A DNA stretch of 49,763 nt from UBA11540 sp045531755 (GTDB lineage: Bacteria; Bacillota; Clostridia; Oscillospirales; Ruminococcaceae), in contig JAZSEP010000083.1 in NCBI GenBank assembly GCA_045531755.1, positions 1-49,763 of the forward strand, read 5' to 3'. The notes under the pieces were generated by a model. The model had not been told where the DNA came from, did no database searches, and saw only the letters and a list, made by a program, of their open reading frames with translations. This document shows positions 41,832 to 49,763 of this stretch, in pieces; positions within the stretch are counted from its first letter, which is position 1; each line of letters begins with the position of its first letter. The translations under genes and the position numbers were made by a program.

Positions 41832-42974
41832 ATGAAAAAAATACTTGTCGCATCACTTGTCTTTATCCTGCTTTTCGGCTGTGCACCCGAGCAGAGCGAA
41901 AGCTCCGATACCGCCTCTGTAAATCAGACCGAAATACAGCTCGTCTGTCAGGACGATAAAGAAAAACTCGAAAAAATTGCAAAAGCGTTTCAAAAGAAAA
42001 ACCCCGAAATAATCATCAAAACTGTAGAAATAGACAGCGATGACGATTTTTCTTCGTCGGTAAAAGCGCTTTTGTCAGGCAAAAACGCCCCCACCCTGAT
42101 ACTGACCAAAGCGGAAGATTTGTCAAATTTTAAAGAATATACGGAAGACCTTTCGGGTGAAGCGTGGGTTAATAACGCCTTTGCAAATACAATGGGCGAG
42201 GTCAGCAGGGCAGGGGAGATAACGGCAATGCCGGCTGAAATAGAGGGAATCGGCTTTTTGTACAATAAAGAGATATTTGAATATGCCAATATAAACCCCG
42301 AAAATATAAACTCCTTCGACCGCCTTGCCGAAACTGCCGAGTATCTTGCAAAGAAGATGGACGGGTTAAAAAAACAGTTTCCCGACCTTACTGCAGTTTT
42401 TGAATTGCCCGACGAAGAGGGTGAAAGGTATCTTTTGAATGCCGCTCTTTCACAGCAGTTTCAAAATAGTGCAGAGCTTCTTGAAAACACCGAAGAGCTG
42501 AAGTTTGCAGAAGGCTATAATTCTCTTTTAAAACTGCTACGGGAGTATGGGAAATCTGCCGATATCACCGAAGGAGAAGTGATTATCGCTCTGAAGAGTC
42601 ACAAATCTATCGAAGAAGGAAAATACGGCATTCTTCCTGTGTCAGTCATAGGCGCGTCACAGGACAGTATAGTGCTCAGAGTGCCTGACTTTTGGGTGAT
42701 AAATAAAAGTGCCGAAAAAAGCCAAATAAAAGCCGCAAAAAAATTCCTTTCGTGGCTGTATACCTCTGAAGAAGGACAAGCCCTCGTCGCCGACGAGCTC
42801 GAGGCTCTTTCGCCCTTCGACAGCGCCGAAAAGCTTCCCGAAAGCCCTCTTGCAGAAGACGTCAGAAAATTTGCAATAAGCGGCAAAACAATGCCGTATG
42901 TTCTGGACGGTATAGACGACGAAACCTGCATCAAGCTGAAACACACGGCAGAAAACAGCATCCCTCCTGCATAA
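41832..42974 (+). CDS. Orphan extracellular solute-binding lipoprotein
   Basis: A 380-aa lipoprotein with lipobox LFGC (Cys17), then a bacterial solute-binding protein type 1 fold. NQTEIQLVCQDDKEKLEKIA starts the mature domain, IEGIGFLYNKEIFEYANI is the family's central motif, and KAAKKFLSWLYTSEEGQALV is the typical C-terminal helix. Such proteins bind oligosaccharides or polyols for ABC import. No permease or ATPase genes lie nearby, so it would depend on a transporter elsewhere. GGAGGG precedes ATG 41832. I found no convincing promoter in the short divergent region. Confidence 0.8.
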   Translation: MKKILVASLVFILLFGCAPEQSESSDTASVNQTEIQLVCQDDKEKLEKIAKAFQKKNPEIIIKTVEIDSDDDFSSSVKALLSGKNAPTLILTKAEDLSNFKEYTEDLSGEAWVNNAFANTMGEVSRAGEITAMPAEIEGIGFLYNKEIFEYANINPENINSFDRLAETAEYLAKKMDGLKKQFPDLTAVFELPDEEGERYLLNAALSQQFQNSAELLENTEELKFAEGYNSLLKLLREYGKSADITEGEVIIALKSHKSIEEGKYGILPVSVIGASQDSIVLRVPDFWVINKSAEKSQIKAAKKFLSWLYTSEEGQALVADELEALSPFDSAEKLPESPLAEDVRKFAISGKTMPYVLDGIDDETCIKLKHTAENSIPPA

Positions 42975-43067
42975 GATGCTAAAAGGCAAGCGCTTCTTCA
43001 AAATTATATGTGCAAATTGCACACAACCCACGCACAATTTTTGTTTATATTAACCCTTTGGTGTGGC
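42975..43067. other. Intergenic stretch after the solute-binding gene
   Basis: A/T-rich, with no open frame. A TGTGCAAATTGCACA palindrome lies at about 43009-43023. I see no T-tract terminator for the upstream gene. Confidence 0.4.
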
Positions 43068-43096
43068 TTGATTTTTTGTCATAAATGATATAAAAT
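43068..43096 (+). promoter_or_regulatory. Promoter of the large secreted protein gene
   Basis: TTGATT (43068-43073), 17-nt spacer, TAAAAT (43091-43096). TATAAA two bases earlier is an alternative -10. Confidence 0.6.
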
Positions 43097-43102
43097 TATA
43101 GT

Positions 43103-43225
43103 GTAGATATTTGTATCTGCAGGCAGAAAGCGCAACACTCTGCTTGCTGATACTTGCCCGTGATTCAGGGCTGTAAGCCTTGCAAACGGGATGTACGAAA
43201 ATTTTTTTTAAAAGGAGATGCACAA
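43103..43225 (+). promoter_or_regulatory. Structured leader of the large secreted protein
   Basis: Hairpin 1 spans 43113-43153: 5 bp, one T-T mismatch, 9 bp with one G-T pair, 11-nt loop. Hairpin 2 spans 43157-43190: an outer CCCGT/ACGGG stem, an internal loop GATTC/GCAA, an inner AGGGCT/AGCCTT stem and a GTA loop. An A/T-rich linker with a run of T precedes AAAAGGAG. I recognise no known riboswitch class. Confidence 0.5.
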
Positions 43226-46200
43226 ATGAGCGTCAAAAAACTTTTAGCAGGTATGCTGGCACTTGCAATGGTGTTGACAATGGCTTCCTTCCCTGCATTC
43301 GCAGCCGAAGCACCGTCAGTAAAGATCGCACCTGTCGGCGTAACTTCCCCCTATTCAGCGAAAGCCGGCTATTCGCTGAACGGAACTATCGACGGCTCCG
43401 AAGCAAGCAACTCTAATTACTTTAGAGCAAGCGTAAATATCGGCTCAACAGGCGAGAAAGGCAATGATAAAAACCTAAACTTTACCGTTGACCTTGGATT
43501 GCCTTACAACATTACAAGTTTCTATTCCGCGTTTGGTGCTAGCTATGCATCTGGCGTAGCTCTTTGGGGCTCCAACGATGGTGAAACCTTTACCGAAATT
43601 GCAGATCTCACACTTAGCGGACAGAGAAACACAAGCACTATTTCTCACGAAGGCTACTATCGTTATATTAAGGTAGACGCATATATAACATTGAATAATG
43701 ACCCTGCTTGCCTTGAGGTTACCTTCTATGGTGCAGGTGATCCCGAAGTAGCTCCTCTTTATACAATAAATTACGTTAACGCTGAAGGAACTGCTCTTGC
43801 GGATTCGAAGTACGGATATGCTTTGATTGGCAATGAAGTAACAGAAACACCAATCGCAGTTGAAGGCTACGAGATTGACGGTGCAGCTGCAACAATCACA
43901 ATTGATGCAGATCCCGCTAACAACGTAATCAACTTCGTTTATGAGAAACTGCCTCAGGTTACAGTATACTATCTTGACGATGAGGGCAATGAGGCTGCTC
44001 CTGCGAAGGTTCTTTATCTTCCCGAAGGTACGGTTGTAACCGAGAACGTTAAAGAAATCGCCGGCTATACATACGGCGGCGTTATGACTCAGGAAATCAC
44101 TGTTGTCAAGGGCGCTACAAACGCAATAGTTTTTGAAAACTATTATGCTATTCCCGAAAAAGAAACCGTTAAATTGGCAATCCCCTCTACTAACATCACA
44201 TGGGCTGGAAAAGTTTCCGATGCTTGGTGTGGCGGCGGTAATCTGGATTACTTGGTAGATGGCGACACAACATGTCCTACTGCATCAACAGGTTTCGTTT
44301 CCGGCGGTTACGGCGATACAAAGAGTACAATCACCATAGATTTGGGTGGCTTGTATAACGTAGAAGAACTTAAGCTCTATTGGGGTAACTCAAAGAAATG
44401 GGACTTCGTTCCTTCTTCAAAGTTTACAGTTTGCGTTGCAGGTACTGACGGCGTTTTCGGCGACCCCATATACAGCCTTACCAATCCTCCTCCGCTTTCC
44501 GGACAGGAGAGAAACGACACCTTGACATTTAATGGAGAAGCTGATTTTGTTCAGTACATCCAAATCACTTCTACTGCAAACTACGGCGGCAGAAGAGTTG
44601 CTCTTCGTGAAATCGAAGTTACTGCAGCTGAAAGCGTGCTTTCCACAGGTTCTGCAAGGGTAACAATTAACCACTACGACCAGCTTGGAAACGTAATTGC
44701 AGACCCCATCTTTTTGGGTGACGTACTCGGAACTTCCTACTCTCTCACTACTACAGATATCGCAGGTTACAAATACATCGGCACAGCTGATATGGACGTA
44801 ACACTCGAAGAAGCAGGAAGGAACTATGTTATAGACCTTATTTACGAGGCTATTCCTACAGTTTCCGAACTTCCTGTAGAAAACGGCATCAGCAGTACAA
44901 ATGCAACATACGTTCCCTTTGTATTCGTTACATCTACTCCTGATGATGTATCTCCTGCGGACGTATTCACAGCTAACAAATGGGTTGCTAACAACTGCAC
45001 AATCTCTTCTGTTGAAGTAGTCGCTGCAGACGACCCCAACACACTTGTATATGAGTGGCAGGTTACAGTTATCGTTGTTCCCAACAATAACAACCCCTAT
45101 TCCATCAAACTCGATCTTCCCGACGAATATGAGCTCACAGACAGCTTCACATTCTACAGAGAAGCATCGGATACACTTCTTGACTCTGCTGTAGCTACAG
45201 GCGAGACTACATTCGCATTTGATAAAGAAACGTTGATTCTCAACTATGATGAGTCTAAGGCTCTCAAGACAGAAGCAAAAGACAGAACAATCATCACTAC
45301 TATCAACGTACAGGATGTTCTTGAAACAGGACTTCCTTACAAGGGATACAATGAGGTTTCTATCGAACTCACAGGTCTTGAGTCTAACGGCGGATTGCTC
45401 AAGTTCAAGGTTGAAGATTTCGTACATCTCGGCGATGGCGAATATATAGGTTCTATAGTTGCAACAAAGGCCGGCGTTGACAGACTCCAGGCTACAGTTA
45501 CACTTTACGGTATCGCATCTGACGGTTCCAAGGTTGCTCTCGACGAGGCAACACTTTTCTCGGGCGTTCTTGAATTTACAGCTAAGTATCCTGCAGAAAA
45601 GACTGATGCAGAAAGAGTAAAGGATTATTCTTGTCCTATCGATATCCTTGATCAGCTCTTTGATCAGGTTCATCCTTTCGACCTTCCCACATTCTCAGAT
45701 TCTGAATGGGATTTCTATGTAGAAATTCTCAAGGCACGCGGCGTTGATGAAACTGCTGCTCAGCAGGAAATCGACAGACTTAAAACAAGAATCGAAGAAC
45801 TTCAGGCAGAAGCATCTGATCCTAATTGGGTAGCTCCCGATTATCCGGATAACGTCTTCATTTACAACGGTCGTTGGAAGTGGAAGACAGTTGATGCAGA
45901 TGGTAATGCGATAGAGCCTGCTCAGAAACTTGGCGATGACTTTACTGACCCCAACCAGTATGAAATCCTTGCAAGAGTCAGCACAAAGACCTGGAATATG
46001 CTCAAGGACTTCCACATTGAATCCTTCTCTTTGAAAGGTAAGTTGGAGTTGCCGAATGAAAGCGTTACGAATAAGTATACTCCCGAGGGTGAGATAGACG
46101 ACGCATACGTTACCTTCCGTAAGGGCGTTGACTATGATTACACTAACTTTGCTGACGGCGATGGCTTTATGATCCAGGTTAAGACCATCGGTACTCAGCG

Positions 46201-46621
46201 TGCTGATTACGGGAAGATCAACTTCGGTAAAGCATACAACGCAATCCGTAGAGCTCTCAACGACGATCAGTTGGCTCCCGTTATTTTCCGTGTTGACTGG
46301 TCCGAGTGGGCTAGATACCCCTTCAAGGGCGGTGTCATCACAGTTAAGCTCACAAAAGACTGGATAGACAACTACGGTCTCTTCAATCTCTCTTCTTATA
46401 GCATGAAGGGATACAGCTACGGTCAGGACAATGATCCTACCCTCACCCTTGTTGAAGAAAACTTCTGTGTTGCTAATCCTGTAACAAGGGAAGTAAGCGT
46501 TACCTTCAAGGGCGCTGCTAAGCTCTACGATTCCTATGCAATCGTAAGCACAAACAAGCTCCCCTCCGAGCTTCCCGAAACAATCGGCACATACTATGAT
46601 TTGCCCGCAGACGCTGAATAA
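43226..46621 (+). CDS. Large secreted protein with two F5/8-type C and three MucBP-like domains
   Basis: A 1131-aa exported protein. The signal peptide ends near residue 27 (FPAFA-A). A discoidin-like (F5/8 type C) domain follows at about 36-170 (VALWGSNDGETFTEIADL), then MucBP-like repeats at about 179-242 and 245-310 (TVYYLDDEGNEAAPAK). A second discoidin-like domain is at about 314-468 (ITIDLGGLYNVEELKLYWG) and a third MucBP-like repeat at about 477-542. The remaining 585 or so residues match nothing I know and include a short coiled coil near 841-863. Carbohydrate or mucin binding is inferred from the domains. There is no LPXTG, SLH or C-terminal membrane segment. AAAAGGAG precedes ATG 43226. 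Confidence 0.82.
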   Translation: MSVKKLLAGMLALAMVLTMASFPAFAAEAPSVKIAPVGVTSPYSAKAGYSLNGTIDGSEASNSNYFRASVNIGSTGEKGNDKNLNFTVDLGLPYNITSFYSAFGASYASGVALWGSNDGETFTEIADLTLSGQRNTSTISHEGYYRYIKVDAYITLNNDPACLEVTFYGAGDPEVAPLYTINYVNAEGTALADSKYGYALIGNEVTETPIAVEGYEIDGAAATITIDADPANNVINFVYEKLPQVTVYYLDDEGNEAAPAKVLYLPEGTVVTENVKEIAGYTYGGVMTQEITVVKGATNAIVFENYYAIPEKETVKLAIPSTNITWAGKVSDAWCGGGNLDYLVDGDTTCPTASTGFVSGGYGDTKSTITIDLGGLYNVEELKLYWGNSKKWDFVPSSKFTVCVAGTDGVFGDPIYSLTNPPPLSGQERNDTLTFNGEADFVQYIQITSTANYGGRRVALREIEVTAAESVLSTGSARVTINHYDQLGNVIADPIFLGDVLGTSYSLTTTDIAGYKYIGTADMDVTLEEAGRNYVIDLIYEAIPTVSELPVENGISSTNATYVPFVFVTSTPDDVSPADVFTANKWVANNCTISSVEVVAADDPNTLVYEWQVTVIVVPNNNNPYSIKLDLPDEYELTDSFTFYREASDTLLDSAVATGETTFAFDKETLILNYDESKALKTEAKDRTIITTINVQDVLETGLPYKGYNEVSIELTGLESNGGLLKFKVEDFVHLGDGEYIGSIVATKAGVDRLQATVTLYGIASDGSKVALDEATLFSGVLEFTAKYPAEKTDAERVKDYSCPIDILDQLFDQVHPFDLPTFSDSEWDFYVEILKARGVDETAAQQEIDRLKTRIEELQAEASDPNWVAPDYPDNVFIYNGRWKWKTVDADGNAIEPAQKLGDDFTDPNQYEILARVSTKTWNMLKDFHIESFSLKGKLELPNESVTNKYTPEGEIDDAYVTFRKGVDYDYTNFADGDGFMIQVKTIGTQRADYGKINFGKAYNAIRRALNDDQLAPVIFRVDWSEWARYPFKGGVITVKLTKDWIDNYGLFNLSSYSMKGYSYGQDNDPTLTLVEENFCVANPVTREVSVTFKGAAKLYDSYAIVSTNKLPSELPETIGTYYDLPADAE

Positions 46622-46630
46622 TTAACAACA

Positions 46631-46662
46631 AAACGAGCAGTCGAAAGACTGCTCGTTTTTTC
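46631..46662 (+). terminator. Terminator of the large secreted protein gene
   Basis: A 12-bp perfect stem (46631-46642 with 46647-46658) capped by a GAAA tetraloop and followed by a run of T. Confidence 0.95.
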
Positions 46663-46734
46663 TGCTTTTGTGTTAAATGCGCGCGTTTTTGCAAACTTGA
46701 AAGATGAATAAAAGACGAGAAAAAGCTGAAGAAA

Positions 46735-46772
46735 CAAAACAAAAACCGCGCCAACAAAACGTTGGCGCGGTT
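46735..46772 (-). terminator. Terminator of the glycogen phosphorylase gene
   Basis: A 12-bp perfect GC-rich stem (46744-46755 with 46761-46772). On the minus strand it is followed by TTTGTTTTGTTT. Confidence 0.9.
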
Positions 46773-46787
46773 ATAGCTTTTAACTTA

Positions 46788-49175
46788 TCAACAATACCAG
46801 ATGTTGTCGGCATACTCCTTGATAGCGCGGTCAGCCGAGAAGAAATAGGACTTCGCGGTGTTAACCATCGACATCTTCTGCCACAAATTAGTGTCGGCAT
46901 AAAGCTCTGCGGATTTTCTGCGTGTATCAGCATAGCTGTCAAAATCAGCCAACGCCATATAGTAGTCGGAGCTCTTGAGCATTCCTGCGATATCTCTAAA
47001 ATCCTCGCCTGCAATGCCGTGATCGAGCATCTTGATGACGTTTGCGATAACCGCATTGTTTCTGATAATTTCAGAAGGATTGTATCCGCTTGCTCTCAGC
47101 GCGTCAACCTCGTGCGCCTTCATACCAAACAGGAGGATGTTGTCGGCGCCAACCTGCTCAAAAATCTCAACGTTAGCTCCGTCAAGAGTGCCGAGCGTGA
47201 TAGCACCGTTGAGCATCAGCTTCATATTACCTGTACCCGAAGCCTCTGTACCTGCAAGGGAAATCTGTTCGGAAATGTCAGCCGCAGGCATCAAAAGCTC
47301 GGACAGCGTGACGTTGTAGTCCTCAAGGTATACAACCTTAATCATACTGCTGATTCGCTTGTCGGCCTCAATAAGCTTTCCGATGTGGTGAATCATCTTT
47401 ATGATGCGCTTCGCAAGGAAGTATCCGGGAGCCGCCTTTGCGCCGAAAATGTAGGTTCTCGGCTGGATTGTAGCGTTTGGATTCTCCTTGAGATAGTTGT
47501 AGGTTGCGATAATCTCAAGCGCATTCATATGCTGACGCTTGTATTCGTGAAGTCGTTTAACCTGAACGTCGAAGATGGAGTTTACGTCAACTTCAATGCC
47601 GTTCTTCTTTTTGATGTATTTTGCAAGAGCTTTTTTGCTCTCAAGCTTTGCCTTGGCCCAAGCTTCGAGCGCAGAAGTGTCATCGGCATACTTCATAAGC
47701 TTTTCAAGCTTCGAAAGGTCACCCACGAAATCCTTGCCGATGAGGTCGGAGATAAGATTTGTGAGCGCAGGATTGGACTGATACAGCCATCTTCTCGAAG
47801 CAATACCGTTTGTAACGTTGGTGAATTTCTTCGGGTCGTGGGTATAGAAATCGTTGAACAACGAATCCTTGAGAATCTGTGAGTGAAGCGCCGAAACGCC
47901 GTTTACACTGTGAGAACCGATGACCGAAAGATTAGCCATTCTGAGCTGATGGTTGTAGACGATAGACATTCTGCTTGTCTTCTCTGAATCGCCGCATCTG
48001 TCAAAAACCTCACCGGTGAATCTGCGGTTGATTTCACAAACGATTTGATAGATTCTCGGCAGAAGTCTTTTGAACATATCCTCGTTCCAAACCTCAAGAG
48101 CCTCTTTCATAACCGTGTGGTTGGTGTATGCAAAGGTGTGGTAAACGATGTACCAAGCCTCGTCCCAGCTGTATCCGCACTCGTCCAAAAGCACTCTCAT
48201 AAGCTCAGGTACTGCAAGAGCAGGGTGGGTGTCGTTGGTGTGGATAGCAACCTTCTCGTGAAGGTTTGTGAGTGTGGAATAGGTGTCGAGATGCGTAGCA
48301 ACAATGTCCGCAATTGACGCGCTGACAAGGAAGTACTGCTGCTTCAGACGAAGCTCCTTTCCTTGTGCGTGGTTGTCGTTAGGATAGAGAATCTTGCTGA
48401 TAGCTGCAGCGTCGGAATTGAGGGAAAGCGCGTTTCTGTAGTCGCCCTTGTTGAAGAGCTCCATATCAATTCCCGAACTTTCGGACTTGTACAGACGCAA
48501 AAGGCTGATGCCCTTTCCGCCCCAACCGGAAACGTACATATCATACGGTACGGCGTTTACGGTATAGTAGTTTTGATGCTCGAGCAGATGGTAGTTGTTC
48601 TCCCAGGTTTCCTTTATTTCACCGCCAAAACGAACCTGAACGGCTCTGTCCTCACGGCGCTCGAGCCAAACCTCGCCGCCGGGGAGCCAATCGTCTGCAA
48701 GCTCGGTCTGCCAGCCGTCGATAATCTTCTGACGGAAGATTCCGTACTCGTAGCAGATGCTGTATCCCGTAGCAGGAATTTCAAGTGAAGCAAGAGAATC
48801 GAGATAACAAGCGGCAAGTCTTCCAAGACCGCCGTTGCCGAGACCTGCGTCAGGCTCGCAGTCATAGATGTCCTGAATGTCGACTCCCATATCCTTCAAA
48901 ACACCGATAACCTGATTGTGAATACCGAGGTTATAGATGCTGTTCTTGAGAGAACGACCCATAAGGAATTCCATGCTCAGATAATATACTTTTTTGTTTC
49001 CGTGACTCGTTTTGTCGGAAACAAACTTTTTGTGCTGTTCACGGAGCAGATTTTTAACCACCTCAGCGGTGGCCTTGTAGATGAGCTCATTAGAAGCGTT
49101 AGAGGGCTTAACTTCATATTCTTTGTCAAGAATTTCGACAAGCTCTTTTCTAAACTGTTCTTTAGTCATTAACAT
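46788..49175 (-). CDS. glgP: Glycogen/alpha-glucan phosphorylase
   Basis: A PLP enzyme that releases glucose-1-phosphate from glycogen or maltodextrin. The 795-aa protein shows MEFLMGRSLKNSIYNLG near the N-terminus, DAGLGNGGLGRLAACYLDS, and the PLP-binding EASGTGNMKLMLNGA with Lys652, followed by GTLDGANVEI. Length and motifs are normal for GT35. ATG at 49175 is taken; AAAGGG is about 10 nt upstream within a CCTTTCGAAAGG palindrome. A second ATG at 49169 is possible. It is a single-gene unit with its own promoter and terminator, with no other glg genes in the window. Confidence 0.95.
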   Translation of the reverse strand: MLMTKEQFRKELVEILDKEYEVKPSNASNELIYKATAEVVKNLLREQHKKFVSDKTSHGNKKVYYLSMEFLMGRSLKNSIYNLGIHNQVIGVLKDMGVDIQDIYDCEPDAGLGNGGLGRLAACYLDSLASLEIPATGYSICYEYGIFRQKIIDGWQTELADDWLPGGEVWLERREDRAVQVRFGGEIKETWENNYHLLEHQNYYTVNAVPYDMYVSGWGGKGISLLRLYKSESSGIDMELFNKGDYRNALSLNSDAAAISKILYPNDNHAQGKELRLKQQYFLVSASIADIVATHLDTYSTLTNLHEKVAIHTNDTHPALAVPELMRVLLDECGYSWDEAWYIVYHTFAYTNHTVMKEALEVWNEDMFKRLLPRIYQIVCEINRRFTGEVFDRCGDSEKTSRMSIVYNHQLRMANLSVIGSHSVNGVSALHSQILKDSLFNDFYTHDPKKFTNVTNGIASRRWLYQSNPALTNLISDLIGKDFVGDLSKLEKLMKYADDTSALEAWAKAKLESKKALAKYIKKKNGIEVDVNSIFDVQVKRLHEYKRQHMNALEIIATYNYLKENPNATIQPRTYIFGAKAAPGYFLAKRIIKMIHHIGKLIEADKRISSMIKVVYLEDYNVTLSELLMPAADISEQISLAGTEASGTGNMKLMLNGAITLGTLDGANVEIFEQVGADNILLFGMKAHEVDALRASGYNPSEIIRNNAVIANVIKMLDHGIAGEDFRDIAGMLKSSDYYMALADFDSYADTRRKSAELYADTNLWQKMSMVNTAKSYFFSADRAIKEYADNIWYC

Positions 49176-49185
49176 TGTATCTATC

Positions 49186-49197
49186 CCTTTCGAAAGG
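49186..49197. repeat. 12-bp palindrome over the glgP ribosome binding site
   Basis: CCTTTCGAAAGG is perfectly self-complementary and includes the Shine-Dalgarno-like AAAGGG of glgP, so it could act as a DNA operator or mask the site in mRNA. Confidence 0.5.
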
Positions 49198-49214
49198 AGT
49201 TTTCAATCTATATT

Positions 49215-49243
49215 ATTATACTATATTTTTCTAAAAGTATCAA
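49215..49243 (-). promoter_or_regulatory. Sigma-A promoter of glgP
   Basis: On the minus strand: TTGATA (49243-49238), 17-nt spacer, perfect TATAAT (49220-49215). Confidence 0.85.
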
Positions 49244-49312
49244 CTAAAATATTTTAACCAAAATACACATAAAAAAACCGCTTTATTTGTGACCTTTTTT
49301 CAGTTTTAGGTG

Positions 49313-49341
49313 TTTACAAAAGAAATAAAAAATGATAAAAT
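49313..49341 (+). promoter_or_regulatory. Sigma-A promoter of the pyruvate:ferredoxin oxidoreductase gene
   Basis: TTTACA (49313-49318), 17-nt spacer, TAAAAT (49336-49341) with TGA before it (extended -10). The untranslated leader of about 80 nt contains only a weak TGGG/CCCA hairpin. Confidence 0.75.
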
Positions 49342-49428
49342 ATAAGGTGGTAAAAAGTGTGGGGTTTTTGCGCCCTGCGCCCAATATGTTATTATTATAT
49401 TTACTATAAAAGGTTGGAGGAAAAAAAC

Positions 49429-49763
49429 ATGGCAAGAAAAATGAAAACCATGGACGGTAACAACGCTGCGGCTCACGTATCGTACGCCTTTACTGACGTT
49501 GCTGCGATTTACCCGATCACACCGTCCTCTGTCATGGCAGAAGTTACTGACAAGTGGTCTGCTGACGGAAGAACAAATCTCTTCGGAGAAAAGGTAAGTG
49601 TAGTTGAAATGCAGTCTGAAGCAGGTGCAGCAGGTACTGTACACGGCTCTCTCGCAGCAGGTGCACTCACAACAACATTCACAGCTTCTCAGGGACTTCT
49701 TCTGATGATCCCCAATATGTACAAGATCGCAGGTGAGCTTCTTCCTTGCGTAATCAACTGTTC
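49429..49763 (+). CDS. nifJ: Pyruvate:ferredoxin (flavodoxin) oxidoreductase, N-terminal part
   Basis: The first 111 codons of PFOR, running off the window. PFOR oxidises pyruvate to acetyl-CoA and CO2 with reduction of ferredoxin, the usual anaerobic route. The N-terminal domain is clear: TMDGNNAAAHVSYAF, then AIYPITPSSVMAE with the pyruvate-contacting Thr-Pro-Ser, EMQSEAGAAGTVHG and TFTASQGLLLMIPNMYKI. TTGGAGG lies upstream of ATG 49429. Codon bias is strong, indicating high expression. The gene is divergent from glgP, so both face a shared 250-nt control region. Confidence 0.95.
   Translation, partial: MARKMKTMDGNNAAAHVSYAFTDVAAIYPITPSSVMAEVTDKWSADGRTNLFGEKVSVVEMQSEAGAAGTVHGSLAAGALTTTFTASQGLLLMIPNMYKIAGELLPCVINC

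Noticed and set aside
43103..43225. c-di-GMP class I riboswitch before the secreted protein
   Set aside because: Hairpins are present, but the conserved GGCAAACC and GACGCAAAG-type segments are not.
44417..45673. 418-codon open frame antisense to the large secreted protein gene
   Set aside because: Composition is unlike a protein (very Cys- and Ser-rich); no start signal; fully inside a real gene.
43226..46621. Sortase-anchored surface protein
   Set aside because: No LPXTG-type motif, hydrophobic stretch or basic tail at the C-terminus. The LPSEL and LPETI segments near the end are not followed by a membrane segment.
46704..47882. 392-codon plus-strand frame opposite glgP
   Set aside because: It runs through the glgP terminator and into the antisense of conserved glgP codons; no motif and no plausible ribosome binding site.
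1..49763. CRISPR arrays, insertion sequences, prophage genes or defence genes
   Set aside because: No regularly spaced repeats, transposase or phage motifs, or terminal inverted repeats were seen; the window is core chromosome.

Overview
The window looks like the core chromosome of an anaerobic, spore-forming low-to-mid GC Bacillota, most probably a Clostridia member near the Oscillospiraceae/Ruminococcaceae. This is inferred from gene order and protein style, not from a 16S gene. The pointers are the fused S10-spc-alpha ribosomal array with a KOW-domain gene between map and infA, the SpoIVFA/SpoIVFB-like pair, HemZ, pyruvate:ferredoxin oxidoreductase, AGGAGG-type ribosome binding sites, and sigma-A promoters with 17-nt spacers, several with an extended -10. 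No rRNA, tRNA, CRISPR array, phage or insertion sequence was seen.

Layout. (1) 1-10690: a terminator and a strong promoter start a tightly packed operon: recJ, a bifunctional (p)ppGpp synthase/hydrolase, a metallo-beta-lactamase-fold hydrolase, hemZ, a uridine-kinase-like P-loop kinase, a small coiled-coil protein, a MurJ/SpoVB-type flippase, mazG and the HU gene, closed by a perfect 12-bp terminator. (2) 10757-11886: a LytM-domain membrane protein and an M50 protease, resembling SpoIVFA and SpoIVFB. (3) 11891-15977: valS from its own promoter, then a lipoprotein alkaline phosphatase. (4) 16079-31856: one long ribosomal operon from rpsJ to rplQ that also carries secY, adk, map, a KOW protein, infA and rpoA. 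It is preceded by a leader of about 290 nt containing a terminator-like hairpin. (5) 31863-34757: a minus-strand PlsC-like acyltransferase with zinc ribbon, divergent from a UraA-type uracil permease. (6) 34773-40506: xpt behind a leader with a terminator just before its ribosome binding site, followed by a BMP-family binding lipoprotein, a double ATPase and two permeases, so a purine/nucleoside salvage and uptake block. (7) 40516-42974: a minus-strand FAD oxidoreductase and a divergent orphan solute-binding lipoprotein. (8) 43068-46662: a 1131-residue secreted adhesin-like protein with a structured leader. (9) 46744-49763: minus-strand glycogen phosphorylase and, divergent from it, the first 111 codons of pyruvate:ferredoxin oxidoreductase.

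The most interesting signals are in untranslated regions and protein architecture: the rpsJ leader with its internal terminator, the xpt leader with an attenuator but no recognisable purine aptamer, the leader of the secreted protein, the secreted protein's roughly 585-residue unassigned C-terminal half, and the three-part acyltransferase. I saw no clear new defence system or mobile system. Many protein-sized frames antisense to the genes are by-products of codon bias.
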